Source: Methylobacterium planeticum
GTDB lineage: Bacteria; Pseudomonadota; Alphaproteobacteria; Rhizobiales; Beijerinckiaceae
Direction: 5' to 3'
Assembly: GCF_008806345.1 (NCBI RefSeq)
Contig: NZ_VZZJ01000014.1
Coordinates: forward strand, 1 to 64,000
Length of the DNA stretch: 64,000 nt
Below the pieces are notes generated by a model. It ran no database searches and had not been told where the DNA came from. It saw only the letters and a list, made by a program, of their open reading frames with translations. Numbering within the stretch: the stretch's first letter is position 1; every line of letters begins with the position of its first letter. Position numbers and translations under genes: made by a program. Below are positions 7,218-16,347 of the stretch, piece by piece.

Positions 7218-8468
7218 ATGAGCCAACCGCTCGAAGGCATCAAGATCATCGATTTCACCCACGTCCAGGCAGGCCCCGCCTGCACGCAGCTGCTGGCCTG
7301 GTTCGGCGCCGACGTGATCAAGGTCGAGCGCCCCGGGGCCGGCGACGTGACGCGAACCCAACTCCGTCACGTGGAGGATGCGGACGCCCTCTACTTCACC
7401 ATGCTGAACAGCAACAAGCGTTCGCTGACGCTGGACACGAAGACGGCCCAGGGCAAGGAAGTCCTTGAGAAGCTGATCCGCGAATCCGACGTGATGGTCG
7501 AGAATTTCGGTCCCGGCGCGCTTGATCGCATGGGCTTCTCCTGGGCGCGGATCCAGGAGCTCAACCCGGGCATGATCCTCGCCTCGGTCAAGGGCTTCTC
7601 CGACGGCCACCATTACGAGGACCTGAAGGTCTACGAGAACGTGGCGCAGTGCGCCGGCGGCGCCGCCTCGACCACGGGCTTCTGGGATGGTCCGCCCACC
7701 GTCAGCGCCGCGGCTCTCGGCGATTCCAACACCGGCATGCACCTCGCCATCGGCATCCTCACGGCGCTCCACCACAAGAGCAAGACCGGCAAGGGTCAGA
7801 AGGTCGCCGTGTCCATGCAGGATTCGGTGCTCAACCTCTGCCGTGTCAAGCTGCGCGACCAGCAGCGCCTGGATGCCCTCGGCTACCTCGAGGAGTATCC
7901 CCAGTACCCGCACGGCGAGTTCTCGGACGTCGTGCCGCGCGGCGGCAATGCCGGCGGCGGCGGTCAGCCGGGCTGGGTTCTGAAGTGCAAGGGTTGGGAG
8001 ACCGATCCGAACGCCTACATCTACTTCACGATCCAGGGCCATGCCTGGGCACCGATCTGCAAGGCGCTCGGCAAGGAGGAGTGGATCGACGATCCGGCCT
8101 ACAACACCGCCCGTGCCCGCCAGGACAAGATCTTCGACATCTTCAACACCATCGAGGAGTGGCTCGGCGACAAGACCAAGTTCGAGGCGGTCGACATCCT
8201 GCGCAAGTTCGACATCCCGTGCTCGCCGGTTCTGTCGATGAAGGAGATCGCGGCCGATCCGTCGCTGCGCGCCAGCGGCACCGTGGTCGAGGTTCCGCAT
8301 CCGAAGCTCGGCTCGTACCTGACCGTCGGGAGCCCGATCAAGTTCTCCGACCTCAAGGTCGAGGTGAAGGCGTCTCCGCTGCTCGGCGAACACACGGACG
8401 AGGTCCTGCGCGGCCTCGGCTACACGGAGCAGCAGATCGAGCGACTGCACCAGGAGCGCGCGGTCTAA
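7218..8468 (+). CDS. frc: Formyl-CoA:oxalate CoA-transferase
   Basis: A 416-residue class III CoA-transferase (CaiB/BaiF fold) that moves CoA from formyl-CoA to oxalate, feeding oxalyl-CoA to Oxc. Catalytic Asp is D169 in [10 protein letters not shown], exactly the number used in Oxalobacter and E. coli YfdW. The flexible glycine loop GGGGQPG that guards the active site is also present. The N-terminal [16 protein letters not shown] and the length fit the family. The ATG at 7218 follows GGGAGAG. Its position 5 kb from oxc but on the other strand means coordinated expression would need shared operators, which the TTGGCAT repeats could supply. Confidence 0.95.
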   Translation: MSQPLEGIKIIDFTHVQAGPACTQLLAWFGADVIKVERPGAGDVTRTQLRHVEDADALYFTMLNSNKRSLTLDTKTAQGKEVLEKLIRESDVMVENFGPGALDRMGFSWARIQELNPGMILASVKGFSDGHHYEDLKVYENVAQCAGGAASTTGFWDGPPTVSAAALGDSNTGMHLAIGILTALHHKSKTGKGQKVAVSMQDSVLNLCRVKLRDQQRLDALGYLEEYPQYPHGEFSDVVPRGGNAGGGGQPGWVLKCKGWETDPNAYIYFTIQGHAWAPICKALGKEEWIDDPAYNTARARQDKIFDIFNTIEEWLGDKTKFEAVDILRKFDIPCSPVLSMKEIAADPSLRASGTVVEVPHPKLGSYLTVGSPIKFSDLKVEVKASPLLGEHTDEVLRGLGYTEQQIERLHQERAV

Positions 8469-8492
8469 GGCCCCCTCCCTTCGCATGACGAG

Positions 8493-8531
8493 ATGGCGGC
8501 GCGCTGGCAGGCGCGCCGCCATTCTGCGTTT
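8493..8531 (+). terminator. Terminator-like hairpin after frc
   Basis: A perfect 12-bp stem ATGGCGGCGCGC / GCGCGCCGCCAT with a six-base loop (8493-8522) begins 24 bases past the frc stop. It is followed by a short T-containing tail (TCTGCGTTT). It is very stable; the weak T-run lowers certainty slightly. Confidence 0.75.
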
Positions 8532-8564
8532 GAGGCCGGCCTGCGACGCGAGGGCCTGGCGGCC

Positions 8565-9159
8565 TCAACCCGCATCCGCACGATGCCTGCGCCGGCCGTT
8601 CAGGGTGCCGGTGTCGAGGCAGGTGGCGAGCCGCATCTGCCAGTCGGCATCGAAGCGGTGATCGAGGCGCAGCTGCATCGCGTTCGAGATCTGCGCGGTG
8701 TTCCGGCCGGGCTTCCCGAGGAAGCGCGAGATCGGCAGGAAGCCGAGTTGCTTGTCGATGGCGATCACGCCCCGGTCGAACACGATCCGGTTGCGCACGA
8801 ACTCGGTTTCGATCGTGGCCTTGGTGTCCGGCGTTGATCGGCCAGCTGACCACGGGCGCGACGAACAGCCGGTCTCCGTCGACGAAATCGCGGACGCTGT
8901 CCTGCCGCCCGGCCGCGAGGTTGAAGCGGCCGAGGAGCGTGCCCTCCTGGGTGAGCGAACCGCCCGCATCGACGGTGCCGCGGACCTGCCCGAAGCTGCG
9001 CCGGAGGCCGCCCATCTCGACGAAGCACTCTGCGGGTTGACGGCCCCGCCCGGGTCGCCGTACCCGAACAGGGCGCCCCCCGGCCCCTTGAGAACCTCGA
9101 TGCGCTCGCCGTTCTGGGCATCGGCCTGCGGCGGGAAGTCGCGGTTGAGGGAGAAGTCG
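8565..9159 (-). pseudogene. Decayed TonB-dependent siderophore receptor fragment
   Basis: Receptor sequence is readable on the minus strand in successive frames. First comes the plug-domain motif GERIEVLKGPGGALFGYGDP, then a strand-rich stretch with AAGRQDSVRDFVDGDRLFVA, then after a frameshift FDRGVIAIDKQLGFLPISRF. These follow the usual order of ferri-siderophore receptors (plug end, early barrel). The signal peptide, TonB box, most of the plug and the last two thirds of the barrel are missing, and at least two frameshifts are needed. It directly follows the GT61 stop codon, so a deletion joined unrelated sequences. It cannot make a working receptor. Confidence 0.8.
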
Positions 9160-10398
9160 CTACAGGATCGCGGCCATCACTGCGTCGACGCTCATGTCGA
9201 GGTCCATGTCCTTGGCGCCGTGCCGACGCGCCTGCCCGGTGACCGGGCAGCGGACCTCCCGGTAGGTGTGCCCGTTCAAGCCGGCCAGGAACCAGTAGAA
9301 GGTATCGGCCATCGTGGTCGGAGCGAAGACCGTGATGCGGGCGCCCGGCGCCGTGAAGCTGATATTGGAGAGGCCGGCCCCCATCACGCCGACGATCCTG
9401 CGGGCATTCTTGAAGGCGGCGACCTGCTGGCGGAACGACATTCCGGCCGGGTCGATCACCCGGAAGCCCGCCCTCTGGAAGGCCTCCGCGACCGCATCCT
9501 CCTCGGCGAACGCCCGCGTGAAGCCGCGCCGGGTCACGTAGATCGCCTCGTCGGGATCGCCGGGCACCTGTGCGGCGACCTCGCGCGCCGCGTCGAAGAC
9601 GAGGGGCGACATGAAGATCCCGTGATGGGTCAATTGCTCGACCAGGTACACATCCTCGCACCACATCGGTTCGCAGGCCGGGACGAGGCGCCTGCGCGGC
9701 AACCCGAGCAGCGCAGCGGAATCCCGAAGGGCGCGGCCGAGGGCACCGCTCTGCGGCGGCACGATGTAGCGCATGGTCTGCAGGCCGAGATCGCGCAGGA
9801 TCGCGGCCCGGGGCATCATCTCGTTCAGCCAATGTCCGTAATTGTCGTGCCCTGGCTTGAAGCACAACGCCATCGGCTCGCGGAAGCGGTTCACTCTTCC
9901 GCGCAGCAGGGCCGCTCTGAGAACGTCGAGACCGTGGTTCAAATCGTGGTTCGTGTGCTGGGATATGCTGGACCGATAAATCCCGAGATCGTCCGCACGA
10001 ACCACGAGACCTTGATTTGTCAGGTAAACGTTTTGAAACCGGCGCACGATGACGTCGCTTTCCTCGTACGCTCCGTGCGCCCAGGCACCGCGACAGGCAT
10101 CGCGGACATCGGCGGGCATCAGATCTTCGTTCCGCAGGTCCGGGTAGGGTATCGCGAAGGCGGGCGAGCGCAGGCGCGTGACGATCGTCGCGTCCGTGTC
10201 TGGAAGCACGACGGCGGCGCCGGAATGGGTGTTCGCCAGGGCGATCTGCGCCCGGCGTGTCGCAGCGTCGTTGAAGCTCCTGCCGGTCCGGATCAAGTCC
10301 GTGACGGCCGAGCGGCTTCTCTGGAGAAGCCGGCGCCCCCTGCGGAGCACGCGCAGCATCACGACGCCGGACCCAAGTCGCGCGTGACGGCGGGACAT
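9160..10398 (-). CDS. Glycosyltransferase family 61 protein
   Basis: A protein of about 412 residues matching the DUF563/GT61 glycosyltransferases. Markers are GHDNYGHWLNEMMPR in the middle, IYVTRRGFTRAF, and RIVGVMGAGLSNISFTAPGA near the C-terminus, which forms part of the sugar-nucleotide site. In bacteria such enzymes decorate capsules, lipopolysaccharide or exopolysaccharide; donor and acceptor cannot be told. The start is uncertain: the frame is open to 10557, an ATG at 10398 gives a basic N-terminus, and a further ATG lies 13 codons on. It stands alone, followed by a dead receptor gene. Confidence 0.8.
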   Translation of the reverse strand: MSRRHARLGSGVVMLRVLRRGRRLLQRSRSAVTDLIRTGRSFNDAATRRAQIALANTHSGAAVVLPDTDATIVTRLRSPAFAIPYPDLRNEDLMPADVRDACRGAWAHGAYEESDVIVRRFQNVYLTNQGLVVRADDLGIYRSSISQHTNHDLNHGLDVLRAALLRGRVNRFREPMALCFKPGHDNYGHWLNEMMPRAAILRDLGLQTMRYIVPPQSGALGRALRDSAALLGLPRRRLVPACEPMWCEDVYLVEQLTHHGIFMSPLVFDAAREVAAQVPGDPDEAIYVTRRGFTRAFAEEDAVAEAFQRAGFRVIDPAGMSFRQQVAAFKNARRIVGVMGAGLSNISFTAPGARITVFAPTTMADTFYWFLAGLNGHTYREVRCPVTGQARRHGAKDMDLDMSVDAVMAAIL

Positions 10399-10705
10399 CC
10401 TCTGGGCCGGCGCCGCGACGCGCGCTGCCGGAGCCTGCAGCGCGAAGCATTCGGGGAAAGGGCCGCGGCACGCCAATGCAAACTTCGAATCCTGATGCTC
10501 ATGCGGCTGCGGATTGTCTCGACAGCCCGAGGGCCATGGTCTTGCGCGGGAAATCAAGCCCTCTTCGCGGCGTCGTGCCCTGATCGATCGGACAGAGACC
10601 GGAAAATCCGAAGAGCGAGGCCGTTGCGATCACACCCGCGTCCGGATTTATCCTGGGAGTTTCGCGAGCGCATCAGCGCCCTGGGACGGTAGGATGCGAC
10701 CGGAC
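10399..10705. other. Intergenic region, no feature recognised
   Basis: This stretch of about 300 bases lies between the LRR-kinase stop and the GT61 start, so it should hold the GT61 promoter. I see no convincing hairpin, repeat or ORF. Confidence 0.3.
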
Positions 10706-12034
10706 TCACGTCTGAGGCGCGGAGGTCTCCGGCGCGAGGCCGGTCAGGGTGGCGAGCACCTCGGCCATGCGCGGCCGCGCCCGCGGATCGGGCTCGATGC
10801 AGGCGCCCTCCAGGGCCCGCAAGGCGACGCTTCGATCGGGCTCCGTGGTGCAATGATCGAGGAGCTCGCCGAGGAGGAGGCCCCAGGCCCGTGTCTCGAT
10901 CCGCTCCAGATCGGCTGCGGCCGGCCCAGCGGGCAGCACGGAGGCGGCGCCGAAATCGCTGAGCACCGCCTCGCCCGCCCCGCCATCCCAGAGGATATTG
11001 TGGGCGTAGAGATCGCCGTGCAGGATCCGCCCGGCGTGAAGGTGAGCGGCGGCGGCCGCCGTCGCCCGCGCGATGCTGATTGCGGCGCGCGGCGCGAGGC
11101 GCAGGCCGGGATCGTAGACGTCGCGGCTGCAGCTCGCGAGGCTCGGCGGCCCCGCGAGCACGCGCCAGGTGTCCGGCAGGAGCGGCATCAGGAGCCCGTG
11201 GGCCGCCTCCGGATGCCCGGTGACCTGACCAAGCGCCCCGGTGAGGTGCGGGTGCCGGCCCGCAGCCAGGCAGGCCGCCATCTCCTGTTCGGGCAACCCG
11301 TCGCTGGTCATGGCCCCCTTGAACAGCTTCAGGGCGACGGCTTGCGCGGCGCCAGCGCCGTCTTCGCGCCAGAACGCCCGATGCACGCGGCCCGAAGCGC
11401 CCTCTCCCAGCAGCGGACCGGGTTCGAGGTGGGACCAGGGGACCTGCGGAACGGGCATCGCTGTGGGCGGGCCCTCGAGCGGGTTCCCGGCCCAGGCGAT
11501 CCAGGCGAGGGCAGGCAGCTCCGTCAGCCAGGGCGGCAGGGCCTCGAAGCAGTTCGCGGACAAGCGCAGAAGCTCGAGATTCGGCGCGCCCGCGAGGGAG
11601 GCGGGCAGAACCTTGAGGCGGTTGCCCGAGAGCATCAGCTTCTGGAGATGGGGCCGCTCGCCCAGGGCCTCGGGAAGCGCTTCGATCCGGTTGTCCGTCA
11701 ATGTCAGCCAGCGCAGGAACGGGGGCAGGGATTCGCCCGGCACGTCGCACAGACCGGTCCCCCGGAAGCCGATTTGGCTCAAGGCGCGGCAATCCCCGAG
11801 GCAGGGCGGCAGCCGCGCGAACCGCGTACCGGAGCAGAACAGCACGCGGAGACCGGTGAGGCGCCCCATATCGTGGGGAAGTGCGCTGAGATCGGTGCCG
11901 CTGAGATCCAGCACCTCCAGGGTCTCGGCGAGGCCGAAGATCTCGCGCGGAAAGGTGGTGAGCTCGCCTGTGAGGCGCAGGCTGCGCGCACCGGCGAGGT
12001 CCCCACGCCGAAGCGCCTGCAATGGATCCTGCAT
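10706..12034 (-). CDS. Leucine-rich-repeat protein kinase
   Basis: A 442-residue fusion. Residues 15-195 hold about seven leucine-rich repeats of the LxxLxLSxNxLxxLP type. Residues 203-435 form a eukaryotic-like protein kinase: glycine loop LLGEGASGRV (208-216), likely beta3 lysine K236, catalytic loop HGDLYAHN (339-346, D341 and N346) and DFG at 360-362. The RD arginine is replaced by glycine (HGD, not HRD), as in non-RD kinases. No signal peptide or membrane segment is seen, so it is cytoplasmic. Targets are unknown; the repeats probably recruit the substrate. Alone in this region, it has no partner phosphatase nearby. Confidence 0.88.
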   Translation of the reverse strand: MQDPLQALRRGDLAGARSLRLTGELTTFPREIFGLAETLEVLDLSGTDLSALPHDMGRLTGLRVLFCSGTRFARLPPCLGDCRALSQIGFRGTGLCDVPGESLPPFLRWLTLTDNRIEALPEALGERPHLQKLMLSGNRLKVLPASLAGAPNLELLRLSANCFEALPPWLTELPALAWIAWAGNPLEGPPTAMPVPQVPWSHLEPGPLLGEGASGRVHRAFWREDGAGAAQAVALKLFKGAMTSDGLPEQEMAACLAAGRHPHLTGALGQVTGHPEAAHGLLMPLLPDTWRVLAGPPSLASCSRDVYDPGLRLAPRAAISIARATAAAAAHLHAGRILHGDLYAHNILWDGGAGEAVLSDFGAASVLPAGPAAADLERIETRAWGLLLGELLDHCTTEPDRSVALRALEGACIEPDPRARPRMAEVLATLTGLAPETSAPQT

Positions 12035-12132
12035 CCTCGCCGCCCTGATCCTGGCCTGCGGCCAATTCCTGTCTGGAGGGTTCGCAGATCGCGCGGGGCT
12101 TGAGAAGGGCGGGGCAGCGACGGTGCAGGTTC

Positions 12133-12166
12133 ACCGGAGGGCACCCCGGTCGGGGCGCCCTCCGGT
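12133..12166 (-). terminator. Hairpin after the PHB-depolymerase-like gene
   Basis: ACCGGAGGGC (12133-12142) pairs perfectly with GCCCTCCGGT (12157-12166), and the CCCC/GGGG inside can extend the stem. It begins nine bases after the esterase stop. There is no T-run, so it may stop transcription weakly or just protect the 3' end. Confidence 0.5.
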
Positions 12167-12174
12167 TGCGAGGT

Positions 12175-13419
12175 TCAGTGGCGCGTCTGCGCCGGCACGC
12201 GCGCCTGGCTCCGAAAGAAGCGCATCATCTCGCGGCTGGCATCGGGTCCGCGCGGATCCGTGTAGGAGCCCGCCGGGCTGCCACCGGACCAGGCATGGCC
12301 GGCCCCGTGCAGCACCCAATGCTCGAGAACCTCCCGGCCGGCCGCGTCGGACTGGACCGTGCGCGTATAGGCCATCCCGCCGGGCGTCTCGCCTCGCGTC
12401 ACCTGCCGCGACAGGTCCGTCCCCGGCGTCGCCTGGGCGATGACCTGATCGCCATTGACGGGGTTCACGGTCCGGTCGCCGTCACCGTGGAAGACGATGG
12501 TCGGCACCGCAGGGCCCGCCCCGCGCGGCCGGGCCGCGCCGCCGCCGCTCATGGCCGCGAAGGCCGACGGCATGTCCCGGGCGGCCCCGCAGGCCAGTCC
12601 CGAATGCACGCCCGCCGCAGCGAACAGGTCCGGATAGGTCTGGGCCATGATGGCCGCCGCGGCGCCCCCTGCCGAGAGGCCGGCCACGTAGACCTGGCCC
12701 GCATCGGCCGAGAACTCCGCGATCACCGCCCGCGCGATGCCGGCAATCAGCGCCGGCTCGCCGCCGTCCCGCTGCTGGTCCCCGGCGTTGAACCAGTTCC
12801 AGCACTTCTGCAGGTTGGCGGATTGGGGCTGACGCGGATAGGCGACGAGGAACGTCTGTTCCTCGGCCAGCTCGTTCATCCGCGTGCCGGCGGCGAAATC
12901 GTCGGGGTTCTGGGTGCAGCCGTGCAGCATGACCACGACGGGCAGCGCCTGGCCGGTATAGCCGCTCGGGACGAAGACCTTGTAGGTCCGGCTTCCGGCC
13001 TCGGCCGTGAAGCTCCGCTCCTCGAAGCGCGCCCCATCCGGGACCGGAGGCGCCTGACGGGCCGGCCCGACGCCCTCGCCAAGGCCCCGCCCGAACCCCT
13101 CGCCGAGGCCGGGGAGCGCCCCCGGCGTGGCGAGCCGCTCGCGGAAGGTCCGCATCGTCTCGCCAAGATCCGGGAAGGCTGCGGCCTTGGCCTGCCCGGG
13201 GGATCCCGGGGCCGTCCAGGCTCCGCCCGCTTGCGCGGGGGGCACCATGTCGATGATCGACCGGAAGGCGGACGCGCGGGCGCTCCGGCCCGCCTCCTTG
13301 GGCGCCGGGCCCGGCGCTTCCTGGCCCTTGAGCAGCGCCATGGCCTCGGCGAGCTTGCCGGCCCGGGTCAGGCGGGTCACCTCGCCGATGTCGATCGTGC
13401 CGAATGCGGTCATGGTCAT
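12175..13419 (-). CDS. PHB depolymerase family esterase (LpqC type)
   Basis: A 414-residue serine esterase. The linker-like N-terminal 140 residues are followed by an alpha/beta hydrolase domain: oxyanion strand VVVMLHGCTQNPDDFA (161-176), nucleophile S249 in the lipase box GLSAGG, acid in VFHGDGDRTVNP and His in VLHGAGHAW. Family members degrade short-chain polyhydroxybutyrate oligomers or feruloyl-type esters. There is no signal peptide, so intracellular PHB turnover is likely. The start ATG at 13419 has GAAGGATC upstream. It lies downstream of a CopG-type regulator on the same strand. Confidence 0.85.
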   Translation of the reverse strand: MTMTAFGTIDIGEVTRLTRAGKLAEAMALLKGQEAPGPAPKEAGRSARASAFRSIIDMVPPAQAGGAWTAPGSPGQAKAAAFPDLGETMRTFRERLATPGALPGLGEGFGRGLGEGVGPARQAPPVPDGARFEERSFTAEAGSRTYKVFVPSGYTGQALPVVVMLHGCTQNPDDFAAGTRMNELAEEQTFLVAYPRQPQSANLQKCWNWFNAGDQQRDGGEPALIAGIARAVIAEFSADAGQVYVAGLSAGGAAAAIMAQTYPDLFAAAGVHSGLACGAARDMPSAFAAMSGGGAARPRGAGPAVPTIVFHGDGDRTVNPVNGDQVIAQATPGTDLSRQVTRGETPGGMAYTRTVQSDAAGREVLEHWVLHGAGHAWSGGSPAGSYTDPRGPDASREMMRFFRSQARVPAQTRH

Positions 13420-13508
13420 GATCCTTCGTTCGCCCGGACGATGGCCTGGGCGTGAGCGCCGCTTCGCGGCAGGTCGGTGGGGTGTCGTGGTTCGGTCGTG
13501 TGGTCCGG

Positions 13509-13928
13509 TTAGGCGGTCCGGTCGGCCAAAGCCGCCTTCACGGCGGCGCTGGCGTGGAAGGCGCCCAGCACCTGGATCGAGGCGATCGCCGCGCGGGCGA
13601 GTTCCGGCGTGACGTCCTCGGCGATGGTGGCGAGACCGAGGACCTGGATGTTGAGCGGCACGCCCGCATCCCGCGCGGCCTCGAGATCCCGCCGGGTGAA
13701 GTGCGACAGGCCGAGGCTGAGCTGGCGGCGCGTCACGGACTGGCGCACGGCCTCCTCCTGCCGCTCGAGCTGGTTGCGCACCGCGGTCCGGATGAAGTCG
13801 GCACGGTTGGCGTAGAACCCGTCCCGCACCATGAGATCGACCCGACCGAGGTCGACGAAGCCGAGATTGACCGTCACTTTCTCGCTGTCCGGCGTCTTCG
13901 GCCGCAGCTCGTGAACGTTGTCCGCCAT
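13509..13928 (-). CDS. CopG/ribbon-helix-helix type transcriptional regulator
   Basis: A 139-residue protein. Residues 15-60 (KVTVNLGFVDLGRVDLMV followed by FYANRADFIRTAVRNQL) have the beta-strand plus two-helix layout of ribbon-helix-helix DNA-binding proteins. The C-terminal half, with TRRQLSLGLSHFTRRDLE, is a conserved extension of unknown role. RHH dimers usually bind palindromes near their own promoter, and a perfect 30-bp palindrome sits only 11 bases upstream of this start. The PHB-depolymerase-like gene 89 bases downstream could be in the same transcript. Confidence 0.78.
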   Translation of the reverse strand: MADNVHELRPKTPDSEKVTVNLGFVDLGRVDLMVRDGFYANRADFIRTAVRNQLERQEEAVRQSVTRRQLSLGLSHFTRRDLEAARDAGVPLNIQVLGLATIAEDVTPELARAAIASIQVLGAFHASAAVKAALADRTA

Positions 13929-13939
13929 CTCCTGAACCT

Positions 13940-13969
13940 CTCTAGACCATCCCGTTGGATGGTCTAGAG
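13940..13969. promoter_or_regulatory. Perfect 13-bp inverted repeat before the CopG gene
   Basis: CTCTAGACCATCC and GGATGGTCTAGAG flank a four-base centre (CGTT). The element begins 11 bases upstream of the CopG start and 67 bases after the transglutaminase stop. There is no T-run on either side, so an operator for the adjacent RHH regulator is more likely than a terminator. Confidence 0.65.
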
Positions 13970-14035
13970 ATGGCGTGCGCCATCCGAACCGCAAGGCCCG
14001 GTGTCGTCGAATGTTCGCCCGGGCCTGGAGAGGCG

Positions 14036-14899
14036 CTAGAGCGAGGCGACGCGCACGGTCACGCCCATGCCCATGAACGCGTCGGGGGAACCGAGATAGC
14101 TGCCGACGACCGGCATGGCCTGCCGGATGTCGCGCGCGACGGCGACCGGGATGAGGTTCGCGCCGCCCATGCTGCGGTTTGTCGGATCGAAGGTGATCCA
14201 GCCCGCGCCGGGCACGTAGACCTCCGCCCAGGCATGGGTCGATCCGGAATCGGCGGAGCCGACCAGGGTGCGGGTGGGGTCGTGGAGGTAGCCCGAGACG
14301 ACCCGCGCGCCGAAGCCGAGGCTGCGCACGGCCTCGACGAACAGGGTCGCGAGGTCGCGGCAGGATCCCTGCGCGCGCCACAGGGTCTCGTTCGGCGGTT
14401 GCGTGCCCTCGTCCTCGCGCGCCTGGTAGGCGATGGCGTTGGCGACGCCCGCGTTCAGGTCCTGCAGGAGCGCGAGGGTGCCGGTCGGGTTGCCCGCGAC
14501 GAAGCCCTGCGCCCACGCCCGCAGGCGCCCGTCGTCGGGATATTGCAGGATCGTCAGGGCGCCGAGATCGGTCCAGGCGTCATCGGCGTAGCGGAAGGGG
14601 TAGGATTGGGCGCAGGCCGCGATGTCGAAGACCGGGTAGACCTGTGCGGAGAGTTCGACCTCGGCTACGCTGTCGATCACCAGGGTGTCGGAGGGCGTGC
14701 CGAAGGTGGCGGTGGCGAGCGCGTTGCCGGCGACGTCGTTCGCCCAGTTCAGGACCGCGTCCGGCGTCAGCGCGAGGTGGCTCGAGAGGAGGCGCACGTC
14801 GCGGCTCTCGCGGGGCCGGAGCAGCAGCCTATGGGCCCCGAGGCTCACGGGCCAGCGGTAACGATACTCGGTCCGGTGATGGATCTGCAACCTGACCAA
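14036..14899 (-). CDS. Transglutaminase-like cysteine protease family protein
   Basis: A 287-residue cytoplasmic protein with the N-terminal beta domain typical of bacterial transglutaminase-like proteins (IHHRTEYRYRWPVSLGAHRL) and a catalytic core. The triad is C180 in GSCRDLATLF, H222 in STHAWAEVYVPG and D238 in FDPTN. Such proteins are probably amidases, proteases or crosslinkers; they often neighbour circularly permuted ATP-grasp and alpha-E genes, which are absent here. No signal peptide is seen. Confidence 0.88.
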   Translation of the reverse strand: MVRLQIHHRTEYRYRWPVSLGAHRLLLRPRESRDVRLLSSHLALTPDAVLNWANDVAGNALATATFGTPSDTLVIDSVAEVELSAQVYPVFDIAACAQSYPFRYADDAWTDLGALTILQYPDDGRLRAWAQGFVAGNPTGTLALLQDLNAGVANAIAYQAREDEGTQPPNETLWRAQGSCRDLATLFVEAVRSLGFGARVVSGYLHDPTRTLVGSADSGSTHAWAEVYVPGAGWITFDPTNRSMGGANLIPVAVARDIRQAMPVVGSYLGSPDAFMGMGVTVRVASL

Positions 14900-15315
14900 G
14901 TGACGTCCCTCCGAGACCTGTCCGGCCTGACTGACTATCCCGCACGGCCCGCCATCGGGCCAGACGCCCCGACGCAGGCGGGAGCCCCGTCGTCAGGGCG
15001 GACCGATCGACAGATTTCCCACGATGGGAGCCGGCGAAGAGCTTGTTCGAGACGTTCCGGACAGCCGAAGCCCGACGCAGGATCTCCCCATAGACTGGAC
15101 GATCGGCGTCATCCGTTGTCCATGTACGGCGATCATCGTCGCACGCAAGACGAAGCCTCGGCGCAGACGCGTGCGATCGGGCAACATTCTCATGCCCCGA
15201 ACGTTGAGGCGCCGCGTGGTTCTTCGCCGTCATGTGCGCGGGAGCCGGCGCATCTCTTGCCATCCCTCGATCCGCGTTGGTGCCCCCAGGGATCGGGCGC
15301 CTCTGGGAGACATGC
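14900..15315. other. Intergenic region, divergent promoters
   Basis: About 416 bases between the transglutaminase start and a small plus-strand gene. I recognise no gene, repeat or terminator here. Apparent ORFs crossing it lack family features. Confidence 0.3.
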
Positions 15316-15675
15316 GTGCCGGGACACCAGATCACCGCCGCCGAGGCTGCCACGGACGCGCTGCTGCAGGTCATCGAGCGGAGCGATGCTGGCCGCGCCA
15401 CGTTCAGCGCCGTGTGCGACGGCGGCGTCCTCACCACGTGGCGCGAGCCCGGACGGGCCCGGCTCGGTCCGGATTTCACGGATCGCGCGAGCGACCCGGC
15501 GGGGCTGGCCTACTGGACCGAGTTGCACGGGCTCGGCGAGGCCATCCACGAGACCGGCGGCCTCGATGCCCTCGACGAGGCCATCATGCACATCGTCCAG
15601 ATGGACCCGCTGCACTCGGATTGGCGCGCGATGGTGCTGGAGAGCGTGTGGTTCGACATCGGGCGCGCGGGGTAG
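15316..15675 (+). CDS. Hypothetical protein, 119 aa
   Basis: A small acidic protein, predicted helical in its second half (LDALDEAIMHIVQMDPLHSDW). A GTG at 15316 starts the sensible part of the frame; the frame stays open further upstream to an ATG at 15232. I do not recognise a family. Codon use resembles neighbouring genes, with strong third-position GC, which supports coding. Function unknown. Confidence 0.5.
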   Translation: MPGHQITAAEAATDALLQVIERSDAGRATFSAVCDGGVLTTWREPGRARLGPDFTDRASDPAGLAYWTELHGLGEAIHETGGLDALDEAIMHIVQMDPLHSDWRAMVLESVWFDIGRAG

Positions 15676-15740
15676 CGCCCGGTCCGCGACGGATGGGGCA
15701 GCGAGGCCGGCAGAGCAGCGCCGCCGGGGCACGGGCGGGA

Positions 15741-15983
15741 TCAGGTCCAATCCCCGCTGTTGATCTGGCAGGGGCCGCCCATCTGCCGCTCGATCGCGGC
15801 CATGATGGCATCGAGGGAGGCGTGGAGCCGCACGACGCCCTGCAGCGGACTGCCCTCCTCCGGGATGATCTCGTAGCCGCCGGAGGGCCCGGAACTCTCG
15901 ACCTTGCCGAGGGGCCGGCCGAGCCGATCCTTCAGGCTCCAGGCCAAGCCGTCCGATCCGATCGGGTTGAGAACGACGTCCAT
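15741..15983 (-). CDS. Hypothetical small protein, 80 aa
   Basis: An 80-residue protein with alternating strand and turn character (LAWSLKDRLGRPLGKVES) and a C-terminal helix (LDAIMAAIERQMG). The ATG at 15983 follows AGAAGGATTTC. No family recognised and no signal peptide. It converges with the 119-residue gene on the other strand. Confidence 0.55.
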   Translation of the reverse strand: MDVVLNPIGSDGLAWSLKDRLGRPLGKVESSGPSGGYEIIPEEGSPLQGVVRLHASLDAIMAAIERQMGGPCQINSGDWT

Positions 15984-16347
15984 GGCCGAAATCCTTCTGA
16001 GGACCGGGAGGGTAGCGTAATATCGACGGCGCGTCCGGCCTAACCGGAACCCGAGGGGGCTCCGCGACGCCGCAAGCCGGGACGGAAGACCCGGACATCG
16101 TTTCGATGGACGAGTCGCGAGCGGGCGCGGTAAGCTCGTCTCGACCGGGAACTCCGGCGGGCTCTCGGTCCTCCGCATCCCCACGCGGCCGGCGCGGCAG
16201 CGCGGTGGGGGCGCCGGCTCGGCGGAGGGGGCGTCCGGGCCCCGGCATCCGGCCGTTCCACGATGGGGCCCGGTCGGGATGCCGGCCGCTGGAGCACGAG
16301 ACCGCCGCCATCCTGGCTCACCCACTCCCCTGATCCGACGGTTACCC
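15984..16347. other. Intergenic region between divergent small genes
   Basis: About 364 bases, GC-rich, between two divergently transcribed small genes. It must contain both promoters. I see no distinctive repeat, and the ORFs crossing it look like composition artefacts. Confidence 0.3.

Noticed and set aside
13940..13969. Palindrome as a terminator or integration site
   Set aside because: No T-run on either strand and no integrase or tRNA nearby; operator reading is simpler.
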